Source: Stenotrophomonas africana (GTDB lineage Bacteria > Pseudomonadota > Gammaproteobacteria > Xanthomonadales > Xanthomonadaceae). From it: 64,000 nt of DNA. The translations under genes and the position numbers were made by a program. The notes below the pieces were generated by a model, which saw only the letters and a list, made by a program, of their open reading frames with translations, did no database searches and had not been told where the DNA came from. The stretch is from contig NZ_JABEME010000001.1 in the NCBI RefSeq assembly GCF_013004645.1, positions 744,001 to 808,000 of the forward strand. Direction: 5' to 3'. Of this stretch, positions 18,301 to 27,425 are shown piece after piece; the stretch's first letter is position 1, and every line of letters starts with the position of its first letter.

Positions 18301-21300
18301 TGTTGCCTGCCACGTTGGACACCAGCGCGCCGTTGTTAGTGATGTCACCGACGATCGCACCGGTCGCACCGCCGTTGCCGATCTGCAATGTGCCACCGGC
18401 ATTGATGGTGGTACCGCCGGTGTAGGTGTTGTTGCCCGTCAGCACCAGCGTGCCGCTGCCGGCCTGGGTCAGACCGCCATTGCCACTGACCACCGCACCC
18501 ACGGTTGCCGTGGTGCCGAGGTTGTAGACCAGGCTGCCGTTGTTGGTGATGTCACCCAGCACCGAACCGGTGCTGCCACCGTTGCCGATCTGCAGGGTGC
18601 TGCCACCGTTGATGGTGGTACCGCCGGTGTAGGTGTTGTCGCCGCTCAGGGTCAGCGTACCGGTACCTCCCTGCACCAGGCCGCCGGTGCCACTGAGGAC
18701 GCCAGCGAACAAGGTGCTGGCGTTGTTGCCGCCGGTAGTCAGCGTTGCACCTCCCAGCGCCACCGTGCTGCCGGCCACACCGGCCAGGCCGCCGATGCTC
18801 TGGTTGCCACCGGCGCTGATATCCAGCGTTCCAGCACCGGCCAGGTTCACCGTGCTGGCACCGGACAGGCTGCCGCCGGCTGCTACCGCCAGCGTGCCGC
18901 TGTTGATGGTGGTGGTGCCGGTATAGCTGCTGGCACCGCCCAGGGTCACCGTCGCCGCGCCATCCTTCAGCAGGCCACCGGCACCGCTGATCGGGCCATT
19001 CAAGGTCAGCGCATTACTGCCGGCCAGGGTCAGCGTGCCGCCGGCCAGCTGCACGGTGTTGGCCAGTGTCAGCGCGCCGGTGCCGTCCAGGCTGGCGTTG
19101 CCGCCTACGGTCAGCGCGCCGGTGCCCAGCGAACCGTCGTTGCCCAGCAGCAGGCCACCGGCATTGAGGGTCACGCCGCCGGTGAAGACGTTGACGCCCG
19201 TCAAGCCCTGGATGCCTGCGCCGTTCTTTACCAGGCCACCGGCCCCTCCGATAGTGCCGGCGAACGTGGTATTGCCCACGCCATTGAGGGTCAGCGTGCT
19301 GCCGCCCAGCGCCACTGTCGAACCCGCCACGCCTGCCAGCGAACCGATCGCCTGCGCACCACCCGCGCTGATGTCAAAGGCGGTGCCGGCATTGGCCAGG
19401 TTCACCGCACCCGTGGCAGCCAGGCTGCCGCCGGCACCGATCGCCAGCGTGCCAGCGTTGATGGTGGTGCCACCGGTGAAGGTGTTGGTGCCGGTCAACG
19501 TCTGGGTGCCCGAACCTTCCTTGATCAGGCCACCGGAGCCGGCCACCGAACCACTGAAGGTGCCATCGGTAGGGCCTCCGATCGTCAATGTGTTGGCGCC
19601 CAGGTTCACCGTACCGCTGCCGATCAGGGTACCGAACTGCTGCGTGCCGCTGCCCGCTGACAGATCGAAGGTCGCGCCCGTGGCCAGGTTGACGATGCCC
19701 GTGGAGGCCAGGCTGGCGCCAGCACCCAGTGCCAGGGTGCCAGCGTTGATGAAGGTACCGCCGGTATAGGTGTTGGCACCATTCAAGGTCAGCGTCGCGG
19801 CACCCTCCTTGGTCAGTGAGCCGGTACCACTGAGGATACCGTTGAGGGTGAGGTTGTTGCTGCCCAGCACAGTCAGTCCGGCATTGAGCGTGAAGTTGTT
19901 GGCAAGCGTGATCGCGGTGTTCGAATCCAGTGTGGCGTTGCCGCCCACGGTCACCGCACCGGTACCGAGCGCGTCGTTGTTGCCGACCACCAGGCCACCG
20001 GCGTTGAGTGCGACGCCGCCGCTGAAGGTGCTGGCGCCGTTGAGCGTCTGCACGCCCGCGCCGTTCTTGACCAGGCCGCCATTGCCACTGATCGCACCGT
20101 TGAAGGTGCTGTCAACGGCACCGCCCAGGGTCAGCGTGCTGCCGCCCAGCGCCACCGTACTGCCGGCGACGCCAGCCAGCGAACCGATGGCCTGGTTGCC
20201 CGCCGAAATGTCGAACGTGCCGGCACCGGCAAGATTCACTGCGCCGGTGGAGGCCAGGCTGCCGCCGGCACCGATGGCCAGCGTGCCGCTGTTGATGGTG
20301 GTACCGCCGGTGTAGGTGTTGGCACCGGTCAGGGTCACCGTGGCCGCACCATTCTTGATCAAGCCACCGCCACCACTGATGACGCCACCCAGCGTGAGCG
20401 CGTTGCTGCCGAGCAGGTTGAGGTTGGCACCAGCAGTGAGGTTGACGGCATTGCCAAGCGTCACCGCTAGGCTGCTGTCCAGCGTCGCATCGGCACCGAT
20501 GTTCAACGCGCCGCTACCCAGCGCCGCGTTGTTGCCGACCACCAGCCCACCGCCGTTCAATGCCACGCCGCCGTTGAACAGGTTGGCGCCGCCGAGCGTG
20601 AGGATGCCGGCGCCATTCTTGACCAGGCCGCCTGTGCCGGAGATCGCGCCATCGAAAGTGCTGTTGCCAACGCCGCCCAGGGTCAGCGTCTGCGCCCCCA
20701 GGCTCACCGTCGAGCCCGCCACACCGTTCAACGCCCCGATGGTCTGGTTGGCGCCGGCAGTGGAGATATCGAAGCCTGTGCCCGCCGCATTGAGCGTCAC
20801 CGCACCGGTCGCGGCCAGACTGCCGCCGGGGCCGATCGCCAGGGTACCGGCATTGATGAAAGTGCCGCCGGTATAGGTGTTGGCACCGGTCAGCGTCTCG
20901 ATGCCGGCACCGACCTTGGTCAGGCCACCGGTCCCTGCGATCGAGCCACTGAAGGTGCCATCGGTGGCACCGCCGACCTCGATCGAGTTGGCGCCGAGAT
21001 TCACCGTACCGTTGCCGATCAGGGTTCCGAACTGCTGCGTGCCACTGCCGGCAGATAGATCCAGCGTGGCACCGGTGGCGAGGTTCACGGTACCGCTCGC
21101 TGACAGGCTGGCACCGGCCCCCAGCGCCAGCGTGCCGGCGTTGATGTTGGTGCCACCGGTATAGGTATTGATGCCATTCAAGGTCAGCGTTGCGCTGCCA
21201 TTCTTGGTGAGGCTGCCGGTACCGGAAAGGACGCCGTTGAGCGTCAGTGCATTGGTCCCGATTACGGTCAGCCCGGCGTTGAGCGCGATGTTGTTGGCCA

Positions 21301-24300
21301 GCGTTGCCAGGCCGGTGGTATCCAGTGTGGCGACACCGCCGACCGTCAACGCACCGGAGCCCAGCGCTGCGTCATTGCCGAGTACCAGTCCACCTGCGTT
21401 CAGTGTCACACCGCCGGCAAAGGTGTTGGCGCCGGACAATGTCTGTACGCCCGCGCCCACCTTGACCAGACCGCCACCGCCGCTGATCACGCCATCGAAC
21501 GCGGCGTTGCCGGCGGTACCGAAGGTCAACGAATTGCCGCCCAGCGTCAGCGTGCTTCCACCCGCTCCGTTGAGTGCACCGATGGTCTGGTTGCTGCCGG
21601 CGCCGGAGATATCGAAGCCAGCGCCTGCGCCCAGCGTGACGTCACCCGCCGCAGCCAGGCTGCCGCCCGTGCCCAGCGCCAGCGTGCCGGCATTGATGGC
21701 GGTACCACCGGTGTAGGTGTTGGCACCGGACAGGGTCAGCGTGGTAGCGCCGTTCTTGATCAGGCTGCCGTTGCCTCCGACCACACCCGACAGCGTCAAC
21801 GCATTGCTGCCCGGCAACGTCAGTGCAACGCCCGAGCCCAGCGTGACCGCATTGCCGAGCGTCACTGCAGCGCCGGCATCCAGCGTGGTACTGGCATTCA
21901 CCGCCAGCGCGCCGGTACCAAGCGCACCATCCGCACCGACCACCAGGCCACCACCGTTCAAGGTCAGGCCGCCACCAAACGTATTGGTGTTGTTGAGCGT
22001 CAGCAGGCCGGTGCCGTTCTTGACCAGGCTGCCGTTGCCGCTCAGCACGCCTCCGAACGCAACGTCATTGGTCCCGCCCAGGGTAAGCTGGGTGCCGGCA
22101 CCGAAGTTCACCGCGTTGGCCAGGTTCAGCGCCACGGTGCTGTCGAGCGTGGTGGTTCCGCCGATGGCCAGCGCACCCGTACCCAGCGCGCTGGTGTTGC
22201 CGAGAATCAGGCCACCCGCATTGAGCGCAAGGCCGCCACTGAAGGTGTTTGCACCGGACAGCGTCTGCACGCCCGTACCGGTCTTGACCAGGCCGCCGGT
22301 GCCTCCGATCACACCGGCAAAGCTGCCGTTGCTGGCGCCGCCAAAGGTCAGCGACTGCGCGCCCAGCGCCAGCTGGCTGCCTGCGACGCCGTTGAGCGCG
22401 CCGATGGTCTGCGCTGTGGCGGCTGCGGAGATGTCCAGCGTCGCACCGGCGCCAGCAAGATCCACCGCACCGGCCGCGGCAAGGCTACCGCCGGCTCCCA
22501 GCGCCAGCGTGCCGGCGTTGACGGTGGTACCACCGCCGAAGGTGTTGGCGCCGGACAGCGTGAGGCGCGCTGGGCCGTCCTTGATCAACCCACCCGCACC
22601 GAATACCGGACCGGTCAGCGTCAGGTCATTGCTGCCCAGCACGGAGAGGTTGGCACCGGCAGCGAGGCCGATGTTGTTGCCTACGGTAAGCGCCGATGCT
22701 GCATCCAGCGAAGCGTTGCCACCCACATCCAGCTGCCCGGTACCCAGCGCCTGCGCATTGCCCAGCTGCAGTACGCCTGCGTTGAGGCCGACACCTCCGC
22801 TGAAGGTGTTGGGCCCATTCAATGCCAGTGTCGCCGCGCCGTTCTTGACCAGGCCGCCAGTGCCGCTGATGACCCCATCCAGCGACACGTTCTGGCTGCC
22901 CAGCAGGTTCAGTACGGCACTGGTCCCGAGGTTCACGCTGTTGGCCAGGTTCAGCGCCACCGAACTGTCCAGCGTGGTGTTGGCCCCCACCGACAATGCA
23001 CCGGTGCCCAGCGCGCCGGCGTTGCCCAGCAGCACGCCGCCGCCGTTGACGGTCAGCCCGCCACCGAAGGTGTTGCCGCCATTGAGGGTCAACGTGGTGG
23101 CGCCGTTCTTCACCAGGCCACCCGCGCCGGACACCACGCCGCCCAGGGTGATGGCCTGCGTGCCCGGCAGTGTCAGCAAGGCACCGCCGCCGAGCACGAC
23201 ATCATTGGCCAGGTTCAGCGGGCCACTGCCGTCCAGCGAAACAATCCCGCCGACGCTCAGCGCCCCCGTACCCAGCGCTCCACTGTTGCCCAGCAGCAGA
23301 CCGCCGGCGTTTGCGTTCAGTCCACCACTGAAGGTGTTGGTACCGTTCAAGGTCAGTGTGGATGCGCCGTTCTTGACCAGGCTGCCGGTACCGGTGATGT
23401 TGCCACCCAGGGTCAGGTTCTGGCTGCCCGGCAGGGTCAGCGCTGCACCGAGGTTGATCGCATTGCCCAGGTTGAGCGCAGCAGTGGTATCCAGCGAACC
23501 GTTGCCACTGACCGTCAGCGCACCGCTTCCCAGCGCACCGGCGTTGCCCAGCACCAGGCCACCGGCCGCAAGATTCACTCCACCGCTGAAGGTATTGGCG
23601 CCGGTCAGCGTCTGCACGCCGGTGCCCTGCTTGACCAGGCCGCCGGTGCCGCCGATCACACCGCCGAAGGTCTGGTTGGTGGCATCACCGAAGGTGAGCG
23701 TACTGCTGCCCAATGTCACCGTGCTGCCGACGACGCCGGACAGCGCACCGATGGTCTGGTTGCCGCCCAGCGAGATGTCGAGGTCGGCGCCCGCGCCGGC
23801 CAGACTCACCGCCCCGGTTGCCGCCAGGCTGCCGCCACTGGCCAGCGCCACCTTGCCTGCGTTCACGTTCAGGCCGCCGGTGAACGCGTTGGCCCCGCCC
23901 AGCGTCAGCGTGGAGGCACCGTTCTTGACCAGGCTGCCGGTACCACCGATCACGCCGCCCAGCGTCAGCGCGTTGCCCCCCAGCACATTGAGCGAACCAC
24001 CCAACCCCAGGTTGATGCCATTGCCCACGGTCAATGCCGAGCTGGCATCAAGCGTCACTGCACCACCGACGTTCAATGCGCCGGTTCCCAACGCGCCGCC
24101 GTTGCCGAGCACCAGCCCACCGGCGGTGAGCGACAGCCCTCCACCAAACGTGTTGGCGTTGTTGAGGGTCAGGGTGGCCGCGCCGTTCTTGACCAGGCCG
24201 CCGGTACCACCGATCGCGCCGTTGAAGGTCAGCGCCTGGTTTCCGGACAGATTGAGGATGCTGCCCGCGCCCAGATTGACCGCGTTGGCGAGAGCGAGCG

Positions 24301-26272
24301 CCCCCGTGCCATCGAGGGTGACGTTGCCGCCGACACTGAGTGCGCCGGTGCCCAGCGCGCCGGCATTGCCCAGCAGCAGCCCACCGCCGTTGAGCGCGAC
24401 GCCACCGGTGATGGTATTGGCACCAGACAGGGTCTGGGTACCCGTACCGACCTTGACGAGCGCGCCACCGACACCGCCGATGACGCCGGAGAAGCTGGTG
24501 CTGGTGTTCAGGCCACCCAGCGTGAGGCTGCGCGCGCCGAGGTTGAGCGTACCGGCGCCGGCAAGCGAACCAATGGTCTGGTTGGTGGCAAGCGAAAGAT
24601 CCAGGTTGGTGCCCGCGCCCACCGAGATCGCGCCCGTCGGCGACAGGCTGCCACCGGCGCCCAATGCCAGCGCCCCCCCGGTGACCGAGAAGGAGCCCGT
24701 GAGCAGGTTGGCACCATTCAAGGTGAGCGTACCCGGACCGGCCTTGACCAGGTTGCCGGCGCCGGAAATGGAACCGTTGAGGCCAAGGCTGTTGTTGCCG
24801 AGCAGGTTGAGCGTGCCGCCCCCGCTGACGATCAGGTTGTTGCTCAGGTTGAACGCGGCGGTGGTGTCCAGCGACGCCGTGCCACCCACGGTGAGGGCGC
24901 CGGAGCCGAGAGCACCCGCATTGCCCAGCAACAGGCCACCGGCATTGAGATTGACCCCGCCCGAGAACAGGTTGGCACCGCCGAGAGTGACGATGCCGGT
25001 GTTGTTGACCGTCAGCCCACCGACGCCCGTAAGGACGCCCCCCAGCCCGAACCCATTGGTCCCGCCGAGAGAAAGGTTGCCGCCAAGGTTGAAGGCGTTG
25101 GTCAGGCTCAGGCCCGCCGTGGAGGCGGCAATGGCGCCGCCGTTGGCCGTGAACAGCCCCGTGCCGAAGGAACCGGCATTGTTGAAATTGACCAGACCGT
25201 CATTGAGTGTCGTGGGTCCGGTTCCGGTCCATGCGCCCTGCAGGTTCCAGGTACCACTGTTGACGGTCAGCTTCCGGAAGTTGAGGTACTGGTTCCACCC
25301 CAGCGTTGTCACCGCTCCACCGGTGCCGGATCCCGTACCGGAAGCGCTGTTCTGCAGCACAAGTGTGTTGTTGGTGGCACCGCTGCCGATACCGGCATCG
25401 ACCGATCCCGCAGCCGCAACCTTCACCCCGGTAACACCGGTAATCACACCGGCAAGGGCGGTGCCGCCGCCGGCCACAACGCTGGAACCGGACACTGCGG
25501 TGAAGGTATTTCCGCCGGTTGAATCACCCAGGTGAACGCTGCCGCTGACCGCCCCCGCATTGAGGAACGCGTTGCCTCCAGAAGCACCCAGGCCGACGCG
25601 CCCGTCAATGGTGCCTGTGTTGGTCACGTTGGCTGCCGCGCCACCATAGGTCACCACCGTGGTCGCGTCGGAAACGCTACCTGCACCGATCAATGACGTG
25701 CTGATCAGGCCAGCGTTGTTGATGGTGGTGGTGCCGTTGACATTCTGTGCCACCAGCGCCTGTCCACCGAAGCCCAGCAGCGTTGCGATGTTGACGACAC
25801 CCTTGATCTGTCCGCTGGCGTTGTTGTTGACGACGATCGCGCTGTTGTTGGCAGAACCATTGCCGATGACCAGGCCGGGAGAGGCGAGGATGATCGAGCT
25901 TGGATCGATCGTGCCATTGTTGTTGACCGTCACGTTGTCGCCGGTCAGCGTTGCTGCGTTGCCGCCACCTACGATCGGTGGCGTACGCAGCAACGCACCC
26001 GAGGCGATGTTCAGCGTGAGGCCGTTGGTCGCGTTGGAGTAGTTGTTGATGTTGGTGGTACCGTCGCAGTCGACGGTGGTGGTGCCTGTGCACGCTGCGA
26101 ATGCCGAGCCACTGGCCAGTGTGGCCGCCAGCGCAACCGTCAACTGGTGCGCCCGCAATCGCGGCATCCGGGCCGCGCAGACCGCACTTCCGCCAGGATT
26201 CTGGGCGACCTCCGAAGCAACCTGCATTACCCCAAGGGCACGATTGAAAACCAGACGGTAAATGCGGTTCAT
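15383..26272 (-). CDS. Giant autotransporter (type Va) with repeated PATR passenger
   Basis: About 3,629 aa. An extended signal peptide region (MNRIYRLVFNRALGVMQVAS) precedes a hydrophobic core and AFA cleavage site. The passenger is almost entirely Gly/Asn/Thr/Leu-rich, with about 32 units resembling GLVKNGAxTLTLxGANTFSGG, the autotransporter-associated beta-strand (PATR) repeat; this predicts a very long beta-helix on the cell surface. The last roughly 280 residues form the 12-strand barrel, ending in aromatic Phe (INLRVGF). GGAG precedes the chosen ATG; the frame is open 34 codons further. No enzymatic domain is evident, so adhesion or aggregation is an inference. Confidence 0.93.
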   Translation of the reverse strand: MNRIYRLVFNRALGVMQVASEVAQNPGGSAVCAARMPRLRAHQLTVALAATLASGSAFAACTGTTTVDCDGTTNINNYSNATNGLTLNIASGALLRTPPIVGGGNAATLTGDNVTVNNNGTIDPSSIILASPGLVIGNGSANNSAIVVNNNASGQIKGVVNIATLLGFGGQALVAQNVNGTTTINNAGLISTSLIGAGSVSDATTVVTYGGAAANVTNTGTIDGRVGLGASGGNAFLNAGAVSGSVHLGDSTGGNTFTAVSGSSVVAGGGTALAGVITGVTGVKVAAAGSVDAGIGSGATNNTLVLQNSASGTGSGTGGAVTTLGWNQYLNFRKLTVNSGTWNLQGAWTGTGPTTLNDGLVNFNNAGSFGTGLFTANGGAIAASTAGLSLTNAFNLGGNLSLGGTNGFGLGGVLTGVGGLTVNNTGIVTLGGANLFSGGVNLNAGGLLLGNAGALGSGALTVGGTASLDTTAAFNLSNNLIVSGGGTLNLLGNNSLGLNGSISGAGNLVKAGPGTLTLNGANLLTGSFSVTGGALALGAGGSLSPTGAISVGAGTNLDLSLATNQTIGSLAGAGTLNLGARSLTLGGLNTSTSFSGVIGGVGGALVKVGTGTQTLSGANTITGGVALNGGGLLLGNAGALGTGALSVGGNVTLDGTGALALANAVNLGAGSILNLSGNQALTFNGAIGGTGGLVKNGAATLTLNNANTFGGGLSLTAGGLVLGNGGALGTGALNVGGAVTLDASSALTVGNGINLGLGGSLNVLGGNALTLGGVIGGTGSLVKNGASTLTLGGANAFTGGLNVNAGKVALASGGSLAATGAVSLAGAGADLDISLGGNQTIGALSGVVGSTVTLGSSTLTFGDATNQTFGGVIGGTGGLVKQGTGVQTLTGANTFSGGVNLAAGGLVLGNAGALGSGALTVSGNGSLDTTAALNLGNAINLGAALTLPGSQNLTLGGNITGTGSLVKNGASTLTLNGTNTFSGGLNANAGGLLLGNSGALGTGALSVGGIVSLDGSGPLNLANDVVLGGGALLTLPGTQAITLGGVVSGAGGLVKNGATTLTLNGGNTFGGGLTVNGGGVLLGNAGALGTGALSVGANTTLDSSVALNLANSVNLGTSAVLNLLGSQNVSLDGVISGTGGLVKNGAATLALNGPNTFSGGVGLNAGVLQLGNAQALGTGQLDVGGNASLDAASALTVGNNIGLAAGANLSVLGSNDLTLTGPVFGAGGLIKDGPARLTLSGANTFGGGTTVNAGTLALGAGGSLAAAGAVDLAGAGATLDISAAATAQTIGALNGVAGSQLALGAQSLTFGGASNGSFAGVIGGTGGLVKTGTGVQTLSGANTFSGGLALNAGGLILGNTSALGTGALAIGGTTTLDSTVALNLANAVNFGAGTQLTLGGTNDVAFGGVLSGNGSLVKNGTGLLTLNNTNTFGGGLTLNGGGLVVGADGALGTGALAVNASTTLDAGAAVTLGNAVTLGSGVALTLPGSNALTLSGVVGGNGSLIKNGATTLTLSGANTYTGGTAINAGTLALGTGGSLAAAGDVTLGAGAGFDISGAGSNQTIGALNGAGGSTLTLGGNSLTFGTAGNAAFDGVISGGGGLVKVGAGVQTLSGANTFAGGVTLNAGGLVLGNDAALGSGALTVGGVATLDTTGLATLANNIALNAGLTVIGTNALTLNGVLSGTGSLTKNGSATLTLNGINTYTGGTNINAGTLALGAGASLSASGTVNLATGATLDLSAGSGTQQFGTLIGNGTVNLGANSIEVGGATDGTFSGSIAGTGGLTKVGAGIETLTGANTYTGGTFINAGTLAIGPGGSLAATGAVTLNAAGTGFDISTAGANQTIGALNGVAGSTVSLGAQTLTLGGVGNSTFDGAISGTGGLVKNGAGILTLGGANLFNGGVALNGGGLVVGNNAALGSGALNIGADATLDSSLAVTLGNAVNLTAGANLNLLGSNALTLGGVISGGGGLIKNGAATVTLTGANTYTGGTTINSGTLAIGAGGSLASTGAVNLAGAGTFDISAGNQAIGSLAGVAGSTVALGGSTLTLGGAVDSTFNGAISGNGGLVKNGAGVQTLNGASTFSGGVALNAGGLVVGNNDALGTGAVTVGGNATLDSNTAITLANNFTLNAGLTVLGSNNLTLNGILSGTGSLTKEGAATLTLNGANTYTGGTFINAGTLALGAGASLASTGIVNLATGATFDLSAGSGTQQFGTLIGSGTVNLGANTLTIGGPTDGTFSGSVAGSGGLIKEGSGTQTLTGTNTFTGGTTINAGTLAIGAGGSLAATGAVNLANAGTAFDISAGGAQAIGSLAGVAGSTVALGGSTLTLNGVGNTTFAGTIGGAGGLVKNGAGIQGLTGVNVFTGGVTLNAGGLLLGNDGSLGTGALTVGGNASLDGTGALTLANTVQLAGGTLTLAGSNALTLNGPISGAGGLLKDGAATVTLGGASSYTGTTTINSGTLAVAAGGSLSGASTVNLAGAGTLDISAGGNQSIGGLAGVAGSTVALGGATLTTGGNNASTLFAGVLSGTGGLVQGGTGTLTLSGDNTYTGGTTINGGSTLQIGNGGSTGSVLGDITNNGSLVYNLGTTATVGAVVSGNGGLTQAGSGTLVLTGNNTYTGGTTINAGGTLQIGNGGATGAIVGDITNNGALVSNVAGNTTLGGTISGSGGLTQAGAGTLTLTGNNTYTGGTTINAGGTLQVGNGGATGAITGNVANNGSLIFNVGGNTTVGGAISGSGGLTQAGTGVLTLVGNNTYTGGTTINTGGTLQVGNGGATGAIAGDITNNGALISNVAGNTALGGTISGSGGLTQAGSGTLLLTGTNTYTGGTTINAGGTLQLGNGGATGSIVGDITNNGSLVSNVAGNTTLGGTISGSGGLTQAGSGTLTVTGNNTYTGPTTINAGGTLQVGNGGATGAIGGSVTNNGNLVFNVAGNTTVGGAISGSGGLTQAGSGTLILGGNNTYTGGTTINTGGTLQVGAGGASGAIAGNVSNNGSLVFNVGGNTTVAGTISGSGGLTQAGNGTLTLTGNNTYTGGTTINAGGTVQVGNGGASGSITGNITNNGGLVINTGGTTTLGGSISGGGSIVQAGPGSLNLGGNSGGFSGTGQVTGGGLNVTGNIGGQWTIGSGTTLSGTGTIGGTGGGVTVSSGGVLSPGNGPGNGSGAGNGTGTITVGGNLTLSPGSTLGIDLGATGSDTVQVGGSANVGGSTVKVNTISPSTSYQQGQQYTVINAGGGVSGQFASATTPSAFLTITPVYTANTANLQIDVAQTAAFTTVANTRNQYNTAAALDSLPQSGPALGLYNTVLMYDAGTARSAFDQLSGEVHAASRAVLLYDNYLEEGIRQRLGSELPTVRGERASAWLAGSGKVFKQDGDGNGDDIRSNRNALMAGVDWQLGEHVVLGAAAGNERLDTRLYDRSSRARLRGNTFGLYAQGQWNNGFAVGGSVSRGDYRTRTTREVPLLGQTLYSRQDSDVTIAQVEGSWTWTHGKTQLQPYVQFTKHWVDSDRAVEQGGTAALVLEGGKDTLNVSTVGVRGRWDVGSGERFPAQLTVGLGWQHASGDTDVASRNRFAVGGNAFDVYSAVMARNALVSQVGVAVGLGRNSQLSMFVQGQHGDGRRDVGGQINLRVGF
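17184..18632 (-). repeat. Seven tandem 207-bp units inside the autotransporter gene
   Basis: Unit boundaries fall exactly every 207 bp (17184, 17391, 17598, 17805, 18012, 18219, 18426, 18633). Each encodes 69 residues around NTYTGGTTINAGGTLQVGNG and SGSGGLTQAGSGTL. Further diverged units flank the block on both sides. In-frame recombination between units could change the repeat number. Confidence 0.9.
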
Positions 26273-26372
26273 CGGTAAATCTCCATGAAAAGACCGGATG
26301 GCACAGCTGGCAGGTTGTTTGGAGACAATGCGACCCACCCCGGCTCCCAATACGGGAACAAGGTTTGAAGGC

Positions 26373-26631
26373 ATTAACTCCTGAAAATCTTCACATCTTC
26401 ACGCGATCGCACCCGGGGACAGGTACGACAGCGTGTCCCTCAAGGCGAAAACTCCCCGATTTCGCCCGACGAATGGCGGCACTGTGCGACCGACAGCGCC
26501 AGCGGCATGTGAATCACGCTCGCTATTTTTATGACGTGCGTCAAATAAAACGGGCGGACAAAATAGTTTTGCCGAAAATGCATATCGCTGCATGCGGCGG
26601 AGAATCCATTCCCCGCCATGAGTAAATAAAT
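26373..26631. other. Upstream region of the autotransporter, no gene
   Basis: About 260 bp between the autotransporter start and the gdx stop. It is AT-richer than its flanks toward 26520-26600, as expected of a promoter, but I could not assign -35/-10 boxes with confidence. Confidence 0.4.
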
Positions 26632-26949
26632 TCAGCTACTGGAGAGTTTCATCAGCACCAGGCCGGAAACGATCAGCGCTGCGGCCCCGATCCGCATCGG
26701 GCTGACCTGCTCACCCAGAAACACGATGCCGACCACGAACGCGCCGACCGCGCCGATGCCGGTCCAGATCGTGTAGGCAGTGCCCAACGGCAGGCTGCGC
26801 ATGGCCACCGCCAGCAGCCAGAAGCTGGCGATCATGCCGATGATCGTGACCACGGTGGGGGTAAGCCTGGTGAAGCCTTCGGACTGCTTCATGGACACGG
26901 CCCAGACGATTTCCAGCAGGCCGGCAAACAACAGATAGATCCAGGCCAT
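26632..26949 (-). CDS. gdx: Guanidinium exporter, SMR family (SugE/Gdx)
   Basis: A 105-aa four-helix small multidrug-resistance protein that works as an antiparallel dimer. The essential Glu is in GLLEIVWAV (residue 13), and SLPLGTAYTIWTGIGAVGA is the Gdx-type signature rather than EmrE. The upstream guanidine-II-like element supports export of guanidinium rather than quaternary drugs. AGGAGG precedes the ATG. Confidence 0.93.
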   Translation of the reverse strand: MAWIYLLFAGLLEIVWAVSMKQSEGFTRLTPTVVTIIGMIASFWLLAVAMRSLPLGTAYTIWTGIGAVGAFVVGIVFLGEQVSPMRIGAAALIVSGLVLMKLSSS

Positions 26950-26952
26950 GAC

Positions 26953-27020
26953 GGCCCTCCTCTTGGTAGGGCCAGGCCGTCCTGGTCATTGATTCCCGAT
27001 GCGGGGGAGGTCGTTCCTCC
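26953..27020 (-). promoter_or_regulatory. Guanidine-II (mini-ykkC) type riboswitch with SD-sequestering stem
   Basis: On the minus strand, two small hairpins precede gdx: GGAGG-AACGA-CCTCC (27006-27020) and CCAGG-ACGG-CCTGG (26972-26985). Both expose ACGR in the loop, the hallmark of guanidine-II aptamers. Immediately after, GGCCCT and AGGGCC (26953-26973) can pair around the gdx AGGAGG. Two G residues of that stem belong to the second aptamer hairpin, so the two folds exclude each other. Translational control by guanidine is the likely outcome. Confidence 0.8.
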
Positions 27021-27241
27021 TGGCCGGCATTCTAGCAACGGCGGCCAGCCCCGGCCGCCGTTGCCGGGAACGGGTTACAGCCGATTCAGTGCGTGAAGCT
27101 GGCGCCGATGTACCTGCCTGCGCTATAGTTGCGGTCTGCCATCGGCCAGCCGATGTGCAGTCCGGCTGTGGTCTCCGGCGCATCGCGCGCTGCTTCCCCT
27201 GATCCGTGAACCGGCCGCCTGCTGGGCGGCCAACGTCTCTA

Positions 27242-27350
27242 TGGTGGCCCCGTCGGCCCCTCGCGACGCTAGGTCGAAAATCCCGCCAGGGCCGGAAGGC
27301 AGCAACGGTATCGATCGACGCGGGCGCCGAGGTCAGCCGGCGGGGCCATC
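27242..27350 (+). ncRNA. ffs: SRP RNA (4.5S RNA)
   Basis: The conserved apical motif is present as AGGGCCGGAAGGCAGCAAC (27288-27306), containing the GGAA tetraloop and the asymmetric A-rich internal loop. The ends pair: TGGCCCCG at 27245-27252 with CGGGGCCA at 27341-27348, with further pairing of CGGC/GCCG inside. T residues follow at 27354-27358. It binds Ffh for co-translational membrane targeting. The exact ends are estimated from the pairing. Confidence 0.9.
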
Positions 27351-27425
27351 GCCTTTTTGCGGCGACGCCCCGCCTCTGATAGATACCAAGCTTGGTTGGC
27401 GCCCCTTGCCGGGCATGGTCCGTTG

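Noticed and set aside
17184..18425. A ladder of six plus-strand frames of 68 residues, each 207 bp apart
   Set aside because: They are antisense images of the 207-bp protein repeats, not a gene family.
15437..19660. Long open frame of 1407 codons on the plus strand
   Set aside because: It lies wholly antisense to the autotransporter gene. Its composition (His/Gln/Val/Asp repeats) mirrors the Gly/Asn/Thr repeats read backward, and it has no ribosome site or domain.
21717..25535. Second long antisense frame of 1272 codons
   Set aside because: It is a Pro/Ser/Leu/Val shadow of the PATR repeats, kept open by the repeat composition.
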